31,293 nt of DNA from NCBI GenBank assembly GCA_947258465.1, contig CAMYIQ010000310.1, positions 1-31,293 of the forward strand, in the 5' to 3' direction. Within the stretch, counting starts at the first letter, position 1, and each line of letters begins with the position of its first letter. Shown in pieces: positions 7,858 through 14,541 of this stretch. Source of the stretch: an uncultured Erythrobacter sp. (lineage in GTDB: Bacteria; Pseudomonadota; Alphaproteobacteria; Sphingomonadales; Sphingomonadaceae). Under the pieces are notes generated by a model. The model was not told the origin of the DNA, ran no database searches, and saw only the letters and a list, made by a program, of their open reading frames with translations. The position numbers and the translations under genes were made by a program.

Positions 7858-7885
7858 CGGACCGGGGCAGCAATGCTCCGGTCCG
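7858..7885 (+). promoter_or_regulatory. GCAA-capped 12-bp hairpin in the amidohydrolase leader
   Basis: CGGACCGGGGCA (7858-7869) pairs with TGCTCCGGTCCG (7874-7885), with one G-T wobble, around a GCAA tetraloop of the stable GNRA class. It ends 17 bp before the ATG at 7903 and just ahead of the TTGGGGG ribosome site. It may be a second terminator or a 5'-UTR stability/translation element. Confidence 0.45.
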
Positions 7886-7902
7886 ACTGCATTGGGGGTT
7901 TC

Positions 7903-9285
7903 ATGAAAGAACACGTTTCGCTCGCTTGTGCGGCTGCCTTGGCGGTCGCCGGATGCTCGACCACCGGCGGGAGCGATGGCGTCGCATCCGCTTCGGCGAA
8001 GGATTGGGACGCGCCCGTTGGGGCGGACGGCAACGCGCCCTTCCCGTCGACCTACACGCCCTATCCCGGCCGCCCGACGGCGCTCGTCGGGGCGACGGTC
8101 TACGATGGCACAGGTGGCCGGATCGACAACGGCACGGTGTTGTTTCGCGATGGCAAGGTGGTGGCCATCGGCGATGCCTCGCTTTCGACCGAGGGCTACG
8201 ACCTGATCGACGGCAGCGGCAAATTCGTAACCCCGGGGATCATCGATATCCATTCGCATCTCGGCGATTATCCAACGCCCAGCGTTGCCGCCCATTCCGA
8301 CGGCAACGAAGCGACCAAACCGATGACTCCCGAAGTCTGGGCCGAACATTCGGTCTGGCCGCAGGATCCGGGCTTCACCCGCGCGTTGGCCAATGGCGGG
8401 ATCACCGCGCTGCAAATCCTGCCCGGCTCGGCCAACCTCACCGGCGGGCGCTCGGTCACGCTGAAAAACGTTGCCGCCCGCACGGTTCAAGGAATGAAAT
8501 TCCCCGGCGCGCCCTACGGCATGAAAATGGCCTGCGGCGAGAATCCCAAGCGCGTCTATGGCGGCAAGGGGCGCACTCCTTCCACCCGCATGGGCAATTT
8601 CGCGGTCAATCGCCAGATGTGGCTCGATGCGCAGGCCTATGACGGAAAAAAGCGCGATCTGGGCAAGGAAACGCTCAAGGGCGTGCTCGACGGCGAGATC
8701 CTGATCCACAACCACTGCTATCGCGCCGACGAAATGGCGCTGGTCATGGATATGGCCAAGGAGATGGGCTACAAGGTTACCGCCTTCCACCACGCGGTCG
8801 AGGCCTACAAGATCGGCGATCTGCTGCGCGAAAACGACGTGTGCAGCGCGATCTGGGCGGACTGGTACGGCTTCAAGATGGAGGCCTATGACGGTATTCT
8901 CGAAAACGCCGCCTTCCTGCGCCAGGCCGGCGCCTGCGTGGTGGTCCATTCGGACGATGCTAATGGTATCCAACGGCTCAATCAGGAAGCCGCCAAGGCC
9001 CAGGCCGCAGGACGCCGGGTGGGGATCGACATTCCCGATGCCGAAGTGATCGGCTGGATCACGCTTAACGCCGCCAAGGCGATGGGTATCGATGAAATGA
9101 CCGGCAGCCTGGAGCCCGGCAAGATGGCCGACGTGGTGCTGTGGAACGACGATCCGCTATCGGTCTATGCCCGGCCCGAAAAGGTCTGGATCGACGGCGC
9201 GCTGATGTATGATGCAATGGACCGCAAGCGGCGGCCGGTGAGCGATTTTGAACTGGGCCAGCCGGGTGAAGGAGATGTGAAATGA
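7903..9285 (+). CDS. exported amidohydrolase lipoprotein, catalytically intact
   Basis: Metal-dependent hydrolase of the amidohydrolase superfamily (HutI/COG1228-like, the group that includes Xaa-Pro and other dipeptidases), 460 residues. The N-terminus is a lipoprotein signal ending in VAGC with the lipidated cysteine at residue 18, so it acts outside the cytoplasm. The metal-site elements are present: HxH in IDIHSHL near residue 116, IHNHCYRADE, FHHAVEA, and an HSDD aspartate near residue 350. The family C-terminal pattern SLEPGKMADVVLWNDDPL is complete. The start at 7903 is supported by TTGGGGG and by the signal peptide; the frame remains open far upstream, antisense-free but overlapping the POT gene. 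It overlaps the next gene by 4 bp (ATGA). The substrate is unknown; a peptide is a guess from the transporter next door. Confidence 0.9.
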   Translation: MKEHVSLACAAALAVAGCSTTGGSDGVASASAKDWDAPVGADGNAPFPSTYTPYPGRPTALVGATVYDGTGGRIDNGTVLFRDGKVVAIGDASLSTEGYDLIDGSGKFVTPGIIDIHSHLGDYPTPSVAAHSDGNEATKPMTPEVWAEHSVWPQDPGFTRALANGGITALQILPGSANLTGGRSVTLKNVAARTVQGMKFPGAPYGMKMACGENPKRVYGGKGRTPSTRMGNFAVNRQMWLDAQAYDGKKRDLGKETLKGVLDGEILIHNHCYRADEMALVMDMAKEMGYKVTAFHHAVEAYKIGDLLRENDVCSAIWADWYGFKMEAYDGILENAAFLRQAGACVVVHSDDANGIQRLNQEAAKAQAAGRRVGIDIPDAEVIGWITLNAAKAMGIDEMTGSLEPGKMADVVLWNDDPLSVYARPEKVWIDGALMYDAMDRKRRPVSDFELGQPGEGDVK

Positions 9286-10655
9286 AGCGCGCCCTGACCT
9301 TGGCGGCCGGCCTCGTCGCACTCGCCGCCACCCCCGCCACCGCGCAGAATGTCGCGATCACCAATGCCACCGTGGCCACCGGCGACGGCTCCGACCCCGT
9401 CGAAGGCGCCACGGTCGTGGTCCGCGGTGGCAAGGTCGTGGCAGCAGGTGCCGGTGTCGCCGTGCCTGCCGGTGTGCAGGTGCTCGACGGGAGCGGCACG
9501 TGGGTCACGCCCGGCCTTTTCGCCACGGTCACCAATCTCGGCCTGTGGGACGTTGGCGCTGTGCGCGAATCCAACGATATCCGCGCGGGCGGATCGCCCT
9601 TCAGTGCGGCGCTGGATGTCGCCCCTGTCGTCAATCCTGCCTCGCAGCATATCCTCATTCACCGGGCAGCCGGGATAACCCGTGCCGCCGTGTCGGGGGC
9701 CGCCAGCGGGTCGATTTTCGCAGGGCAGGGGGCAATCATCGATCTGGGTTCCGATGCCCAGGCGGTTACCCGCCCTCGCGCATTCCAGGTGGTCGAATTG
9801 GGAGAAGGCGGTGCACGCCTTGCGGGCGGTAGCCGCGCCTCGGCCCAGGCGCTTTTCCGCAACGCCCTGCTCGAAGCGGGCGAGTTCGAGCGCAATGGTA
9901 CGATCACAAGCCCGGGCGGCGGGCGAGGGATCACCCGGCAAGGCGACGATATCGGCATCGACCGCCGTATGGCGCGCACCGCTCGCGATCGCGCTTCGGA
10001 CGTTCTGCTGACGCGCTTCGACGCAGCGGCGCTGGTGCCCGTGGCACGGGGCGAGCAGCCGCTCTACGTCATGGTCGAGCGTGCGGCCGACATCCGCAGC
10101 GCCCTGGCCCTCAAGCAGGAATTCCCGCGGCTGGACATGGTCCTTGTCGGCGCGAGCGAGGGTTGGCTCGTGGCGCGCGAAATCGCCGCGGCAGGCGTGC
10201 CGGTCATCGCGGACGGGCTGGACGATTTGCCGCAGGGGTTCGATCAGCTCGCCAGCACCCAGTCGAATATCGGCCGCATGGTGAAGGCGGGCGTGAAGGT
10301 GGCGATCAATGCCGCCGCCATGGAGAACCCGCGCAACCTCAACCAATATGCCGGCAATCTCGTCGCGCTGACCCGCATTCCGGGCGCCGATGGCCTGAGC
10401 TGGGGCCAGGCTTTCGCCGCGATCAGTTCGGTCCCCGCCGCGATCAGTGGCATGGCCGGCAAGGCCGGGGTGCTGGCGCCGGGCGCGATGGGCGACCTCG
10501 TGATCTGGGACGGCGATCCACTCGAAGTCGGTTCGATGCCGGTGAAGGTGTTCATCGATGGCGTCGAGCAGCCGCTCGACAATCATCAGAGCCGCCTCAA
10601 GGAACGCTATCGCGATCTCGACGAGAGCGACCTTCCGAAAGCTTATGATTGGTAA
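9282..10655 (+). CDS. exported amidohydrolase-like protein lacking metal ligands
   Basis: Protein of 457 residues with the same fold signature as the preceding gene: N-terminal beta-sandwich pattern (VEGATVVVRGGKVVAAG), the TPGL element, and the C-terminal APGAMGDLVIWDGDPLE. A Sec signal peptide ends near ATAQ (residue 22). The catalytic positions are all changed. The HxH motif after TPGL reads ATVTNLG, the next histidine region reads MVERAADI, the later one LVGASEGWLVA, and the ENPRNLNQYAGN segment is preceded by INAAAM where an aspartate is expected. It is therefore probably a pseudo-enzyme, perhaps a structural or regulatory partner of the upstream protein, with which it is translationally coupled by an ATGA overlap. 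The reading frame is intact, so this is not gene decay. Confidence 0.85.
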   Translation: MKRALTLAAGLVALAATPATAQNVAITNATVATGDGSDPVEGATVVVRGGKVVAAGAGVAVPAGVQVLDGSGTWVTPGLFATVTNLGLWDVGAVRESNDIRAGGSPFSAALDVAPVVNPASQHILIHRAAGITRAAVSGAASGSIFAGQGAIIDLGSDAQAVTRPRAFQVVELGEGGARLAGGSRASAQALFRNALLEAGEFERNGTITSPGGGRGITRQGDDIGIDRRMARTARDRASDVLLTRFDAAALVPVARGEQPLYVMVERAADIRSALALKQEFPRLDMVLVGASEGWLVAREIAAAGVPVIADGLDDLPQGFDQLASTQSNIGRMVKAGVKVAINAAAMENPRNLNQYAGNLVALTRIPGADGLSWGQAFAAISSVPAAISGMAGKAGVLAPGAMGDLVIWDGDPLEVGSMPVKVFIDGVEQPLDNHQSRLKERYRDLDESDLPKAYDW

Positions 10656-10668
10656 GGACGTGAGAGAA

Positions 10669-11157
10669 ATGCGCACCACCCTGCTCGCGCTCGGCGCGGC
10701 AGCCGCTGCGGTCGGCTTCCATGCGCTCTCGGCGCAGGATAAGCCCGACCGGTCGCAGGACATCGCCTGGATGAACGCGCAGCAGGCCCATCTCGCGGGT
10801 CTCTCGCACGAAGACGGCTGGCACACGATGCCGGGCGGGCTCAAATGGCGTTATGTCGAGTATGCCGCGAGCGAGGCGAAGCCGCGTGTCGAAGACACGG
10901 TGACCGTGCATTATGCGGGCACCTTCATCGATGGCGAAACGTTCGATTCCAGCTTCGAGCGCGGCGAGCCCGCCACCTTCCCGCTGGGCCGACTGATAAA
11001 GGCCTGGCAGATGGCGATCCCCGAAATGGGCGTGGGCGACACGATCGAAATCGCCGCGCCTGCGGATCTCGCTTATGGCGCCGGGGGCAAAGGGCCGATC
11101 CCCGGCGGCGCGACGCTGCTGTTCACGGTCAAGCTGATCGGCATCGAGGGACGCTGA
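10669..11157 (+). CDS. exported FKBP-type peptidyl-prolyl cis-trans isomerase
   Basis: Prolyl isomerase of 162 residues with a Sec signal peptide (about residues 1-22, ending LSAQ) and one FKBP domain from about residue 68 to the end. Key FKBP elements are VTVHYAGTFIDGETFDSSFERG, LIKAWQMAIPEMGVGD, LAYGAGGKGPIPGGATLLFTVKLI. In the consensus VIxGW position the protein has LIKAW, a mild change of the active-site floor. The ATG at 10669 gives a proper signal peptide and AAGGA lies ten bases upstream; in-frame ATG 10645 and GTG 10660 are alternatives. It follows the amidohydrolase-like gene by 13 bp, so it is probably co-transcribed and folds periplasmic proteins, possibly that pair. Confidence 0.92.
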   Translation: MRTTLLALGAAAAAVGFHALSAQDKPDRSQDIAWMNAQQAHLAGLSHEDGWHTMPGGLKWRYVEYAASEAKPRVEDTVTVHYAGTFIDGETFDSSFERGEPATFPLGRLIKAWQMAIPEMGVGDTIEIAAPADLAYGAGGKGPIPGGATLLFTVKLIGIEGR

Positions 11158-11222
11158 TCGACTTCGCTTGCCCGGCTCGTTGGCTGTGATAGCCTGCCCG
11201 CAATCTTGAGGGGGAGGATATC

Positions 11223-11906
11223 ATGGACCCGCTATTGTCTCTGATCGCCGGATCGGTCGCCTTCGTCGGCACGCATTTTGTGCTGTCGCACCCATTGCGG
11301 GTGCCGCTGGTCTCGGTGATCGGCGAAAACGGGTTTCGCGGGCTCTATTCGCTGGTTGCGCTGGCGACCTTCGTCTGGGCAGTGCTCGCCTTTCGCGCGG
11401 TCGGCCCCGGCGGTACGCCGCTATGGAACGGAATGGGCGATGGCATATGGATCGCCGCGACGGCGATCATGCTGTTTGCTTCGGTGCTGTTCGCGGGCAG
11501 CTTCGTGCGCAACCCCGCATTGCCCGATCCGAAAGCTGCGACCAATGCCGCTCTGCCGGTCCACGGGGTGTTTCACATTACCCGCCATCCGATGATGTGG
11601 AGCTTTGCGCTGTGGGCGGCGATGCACATTCTGACGAGCCCGACACCGCGCCAGCTCGTTCTGGCGGGCGCGCTGGGTTTTCTCGCCCTGGTCGGCGCCT
11701 ATCTGCAGGACCGCAAGAAGGAAGCGCTCATGGGCGAAGCCTGGGCGGACTGGGAAAGCCGCACGCATTACTGGCCGTGCCTGTCGGGCTTCGCAAAGGC
11801 GGGGCCGAGTGCGTGGATCGGCGGGATCGCCATATGGCTGGCCGCGACTTACGGGCACATCCACGCCAATGGCATTCCCGCCGGAATCTGGCGCTGGGTG
11901 GGGTAA
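11223..11906 (+). CDS. NnrU family membrane protein
   Basis: Integral membrane protein of 227 residues with about six hydrophobic segments, matching the NnrU family by THFVLSHPLR near residue 18, GFRGLYSLVALATFVWA near residue 38, and ITRHPMMWSFALWA near residue 118. NnrU was named from nitrite/nitric oxide reductase clusters, but members are widespread and their biochemical role is not settled; related proteins act in carotenoid and isoprenoid chemistry (15-cis-zeta-carotene isomerase) and bind haem. The ATG at 11223 follows a very strong GGGGGAGG ribosome site. It sits 65 bp after the FKBP gene on the same strand; whether it belongs to that operon is unclear. No denitrification genes are in the window. 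Confidence 0.88.
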   Translation: MDPLLSLIAGSVAFVGTHFVLSHPLRVPLVSVIGENGFRGLYSLVALATFVWAVLAFRAVGPGGTPLWNGMGDGIWIAATAIMLFASVLFAGSFVRNPALPDPKAATNAALPVHGVFHITRHPMMWSFALWAAMHILTSPTPRQLVLAGALGFLALVGAYLQDRKKEALMGEAWADWESRTHYWPCLSGFAKAGPSAWIGGIAIWLAATYGHIHANGIPAGIWRWVG

Positions 11907-11942
11907 GTCCTCAAACAGCGCAGCGGCGGGACGACAGGGAAA

Positions 11943-12740
11943 CTACCCCCCGGTGAAGCGCGGCGCGCGTTTTTCCAGCAGCGCGTCGATCCCTTCCATG
12001 TGATCCTCGGTCAGGTGCATCAGCGCCTGCGTATTGGCGGCCATCTCCAGCGCGCTGTCATAGGAGATCGAGCGCCCCTGCCGCATCAGGTTCTTGGCCT
12101 GCCGCAGCGCATGCGGGGGCATGGCGGCGACCTTGGCCGCCAGTGCGTGGGCTTCGTCCATAAGGCTGTCGCCCTCGACCACCCGGCTGACCAGGCCCCA
12201 TTCCTGCGCGGTGGCGGCGTCGATCACATCGCCGGTATAGAACAGCTCGGCCGCACGCGCTTCGCCGATGATGCGCGGCAGGATCCACGTGCCGCCATCG
12301 CCCGGGATGATGCCGAGCTTGAGGAAGGTCACGCCGAATTTCGCACGCTCGCTAGCGAGGCGCATGTCGGCCAGGCAGGCAAGGTCGCAGCCCAAGCCGA
12401 TCGCCGGGCCGTTGACCGCCGCGATCAGGGGCACGCGCAGGCCGTAAAGCGCACGCAGCACCTTGTGGATATTGTTCCGATAGCCGTCCGAGATCTCGGG
12501 CGCGGTGCCGCCGAAAGTGCCGGTGCGTTCCTTCATCGCCTTGATATCGCCGCCCGCGCTGAACGCCCGCCCGGCCCCCGTCAGGATCACGCAGCGCACC
12601 TCCATATCCGCATTGATCGCGTCGCAGGCGGCGGCGAAGGTATCGCCATCGCCCGCTGCCCCGAGCGGATTCATGGTATCGGGCCGGTTGAGCGTGAGAG
12701 TGGTGACATGGTCTGCGGTTTCGATCGTGAGCAAGCTCAT
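11943..12740 (-). CDS. enoyl-CoA hydratase/isomerase family protein (crotonase, PaaG-like)
   Basis: Crotonase-fold acyl-CoA enzyme of 265 residues. The oxyanion-hole elements are SAGGDIKAM near residue 61 and GPAIGLGCDLA near residue 108. In the catalytic region it reads FLKLGIIPGDGGTWILPRIIG: the first classical hydratase glutamate position is a phenylalanine, while the second glutamate is kept (AAELFYTG). An aspartate in PGDGG resembles PaaG-type ring isomerases and enoyl-CoA isomerases, so isomerase activity is as likely as hydration. The ATG at 12740 (MSLLTIE) starts the family homology; a frame to 12788 adds an unsupported leader. The gene lies 44 bp downstream of the azoreductase gene, possibly co-transcribed, and converges with NnrU. 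Confidence 0.9.
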   Translation of the reverse strand: MSLLTIETADHVTTLTLNRPDTMNPLGAAGDGDTFAAACDAINADMEVRCVILTGAGRAFSAGGDIKAMKERTGTFGGTAPEISDGYRNNIHKVLRALYGLRVPLIAAVNGPAIGLGCDLACLADMRLASERAKFGVTFLKLGIIPGDGGTWILPRIIGEARAAELFYTGDVIDAATAQEWGLVSRVVEGDSLMDEAHALAAKVAAMPPHALRQAKNLMRQGRSISYDSALEMAANTQALMHLTEDHMEGIDALLEKRAPRFTGG

Positions 12741-12784
12741 TCGCGGCGGTCCTTCGAAGCGGTGAAGCAGAAAGGCGCCTTGTG

Positions 12785-13504
12785 TCACATCCCGTCCGAC
12801 AGATTAAGCTCCAAGGCGCGCAAATTCGGCTCGCTTTCGCTCCCGGTCGATGCCTCGGCGGCGAGTTGGCGTGCCAGGGCGGCCGTTCTCTCACGGGCAT
12901 CGACGATCGAGGCATGATGCCGGTCGTCCTTGAATTCCTGATACTCGATAGCGATGGATCGAATCGCCGTTTCGTCCACACCGAAATAATGGGCGCAGGC
13001 GGCAATGGCGGGATCGAGCGCGTTCTTGCGCGCGCGGATCCCGCCGGGGGCAAAGCCGAATTCGCCGCGCGAGGACAGAACCACCAGCCGTTTTCCCGAC
13101 AGCATCGGCTCGATGGGGAAATCCCCGCGATCCAGATCGAAGGAAAAGGTCCTGCCGATACGGGCGACTTGATCGATCCAGGCCTTCAGGGCGGCTGGCA
13201 TGCCGTAATTGTACATCGGCGCGCCCATGACGATGATGTCCGCCGCGACGACCTCGTCGATCAGGCGATCCGACGTCGCCAGCGCATCATCCATCCAGGC
13301 CTCGCGCTGGTCTGGCGCGGTGAAGGCCGCATGTATGAACCGACTATCGACGAAGGGGGGCGGGGAATGCCCGACATCGCGCGATACCAGCGCCGTATCG
13401 GGCGCGGTTTCGAGAAACGTCCGGGTGAAAAGGCTGGTGAGTTGCCGGGTCAGCGAGCGATCTTCGGATTGGGCGCTGGCATCGATCCTTAGCAGATTGG
13501 TCAT
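12785..13504 (-). CDS. azoR: FMN-dependent NADH-azoreductase (AzoR-like)
   Basis: Flavodoxin-fold NAD(P)H:quinone/azo reductase of 239 residues. Family features are the N-terminal LLRIDASAQSEDRSLTRQL (phosphate loop), APMYNYGMPAALKAWIDQVARIGRTF near residue 95 (FMN contact), and SSRGEFG. It reduces quinones and azo or nitro aromatics, usually as protection against electrophile stress. The ATG at 13504 has GAAGGA nine bases upstream. The tail beyond about residue 205 (rich in A, E and S) is longer than the E. coli protein. It is divergent from a LysR regulator 85 bp away, a common arrangement in which the regulator controls the reductase. Confidence 0.9.
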   Translation of the reverse strand: MTNLLRIDASAQSEDRSLTRQLTSLFTRTFLETAPDTALVSRDVGHSPPPFVDSRFIHAAFTAPDQREAWMDDALATSDRLIDEVVAADIIVMGAPMYNYGMPAALKAWIDQVARIGRTFSFDLDRGDFPIEPMLSGKRLVVLSSRGEFGFAPGGIRARKNALDPAIAACAHYFGVDETAIRSIAIEYQEFKDDRHHASIVDARERTAALARQLAAEASTGSESEPNLRALELNLSDGM

Positions 13505-13589
13505 GGCGGTTTCCTTCAATAGGCGGTTGGTCGCCCGCCAACTGGGCAATTGACCCGCACTTGGCCATTGGCGTTCGTTCAGGCATGAG
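13505..13589. promoter_or_regulatory. azoR/lysR divergent promoter with LysR-type palindrome
   Basis: The 85-bp gap contains GTTGG, seven bases, CCAAC at 13526-13542, which satisfies the T-N11-A pattern of LysR-type operators (T13528, A13540). A second TTGG motif (CTTGGCCATTGG) lies about 20 bp further on. The site is the natural candidate for the LysR protein encoded on the plus strand. Confidence 0.5.
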
Positions 13590-14516
13590 ATGAATTTCAT
13601 TCATCTTCGCAGGAAAACCGCCATACGCCGCCTCCCGCCTTTTCACGCCCTGCGCGCTTTCGAAGCTGCCGCGCGTCACCTGCATTTCGGGCGCGCAGCG
13701 GAGGAACTCGATCTCGACCCGACAGCCATAAGTCACCAGGTCCGCAAGCTGGAGGCGTGGCTCGACGCGCCACTGTTCCATCGCCATCCCCGTCCCCTGC
13801 ATTTGTCGGACAAGGGCGCGCTGCTCTATCCCGCGATCCGCGATGCACTGGACAATATGGAGGCGGCGATCATGCACACCTCTGGCGCCAGGCCGGGGCC
13901 GCTCGTCATCTCGATGACGATGGGCTTTGCAGCCGAGTGGTTCACCCCCCGCCAGGCCCAGCTCCGCGCCGATACCGGGCTCGACATGATCGTGGAGGCC
14001 GACAACCGCCCGGCGAGCCTCGATGGTGGGGATGTCGATCTGGCTATCCGCACCCAGGAACAGCCCGATTCGGACCATGTCTGGCACCGGCTGTTCGGCG
14101 ATCGGTTGATCGCGGTCGCGGCGCCTGCGCTGGTCGAGCGGTATGCCCCGGCGCCGGAGGATGTCGAGCTGCGCGAACTGCCGCTCATCCGGTATCGCTG
14201 GACCGTGCGCGAACGGCCTGCCCCTGCCTGGCATCAATGGTTCGACACAATCGCGTCCGAAGAGGAGCTCGTCATTGCGGGCGATTTCAGCGAGGAAAGC
14301 CATGCCATCGGCGCTGCGACAGCAGGCCTTGGCGCCGCCCTGCTGTCGGAACGGCTGGTCATGGATCGGTTGGCGCGGGGCGAACTCGTGCGGCTGGGCA
14401 GCCACTACCTTCCAATGCCGTCATTTTGGGCCGCCTACCGTAAAGGGCACCCCCGCAGCCGCGATCTCGATCGGCTTGCCGCGCGGCTTGCCGACAAGGA
14501 GACGCGTTCGGACTAG
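13590..14516 (+). CDS. LysR-family transcriptional regulator (GcvA-like)
   Basis: LysR-type regulator of 308 residues. The N-terminal winged helix-turn-helix (about residues 14-75) reads PPFHALRAFEAAARHLHFGRAA, then ELDLDPTAISHQVRKLEAWL and LFHRHPRPLHLSDKG, a pattern close to GcvA-type members. The remaining part is the periplasmic-binding-protein-like effector domain (about 92-295), with GGDVDLAIRT and FSEESHAIGAATAGLGAALLSERL typical of it. It probably senses a quinone-like or other small molecule and controls the divergent azoR gene; that link is inferred from position. It ends 25 bp before the convergent dxs gene. Confidence 0.93.
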   Translation: MNFIHLRRKTAIRRLPPFHALRAFEAAARHLHFGRAAEELDLDPTAISHQVRKLEAWLDAPLFHRHPRPLHLSDKGALLYPAIRDALDNMEAAIMHTSGARPGPLVISMTMGFAAEWFTPRQAQLRADTGLDMIVEADNRPASLDGGDVDLAIRTQEQPDSDHVWHRLFGDRLIAVAAPALVERYAPAPEDVELRELPLIRYRWTVRERPAPAWHQWFDTIASEEELVIAGDFSEESHAIGAATAGLGAALLSERLVMDRLARGELVRLGSHYLPMPSFWAAYRKGHPRSRDLDRLAARLADKETRSD

Positions 14517-14541
14517 CGAGCTTCCGCCGGCCGCGTGCCGA

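Noticed and set aside
6044..7873. 609-codon open frame on the minus strand
   Set aside because: It is antisense to the POT transporter, rich in D, E, H and Q with no family similarity, as expected from the complement of a GC-rich gene.
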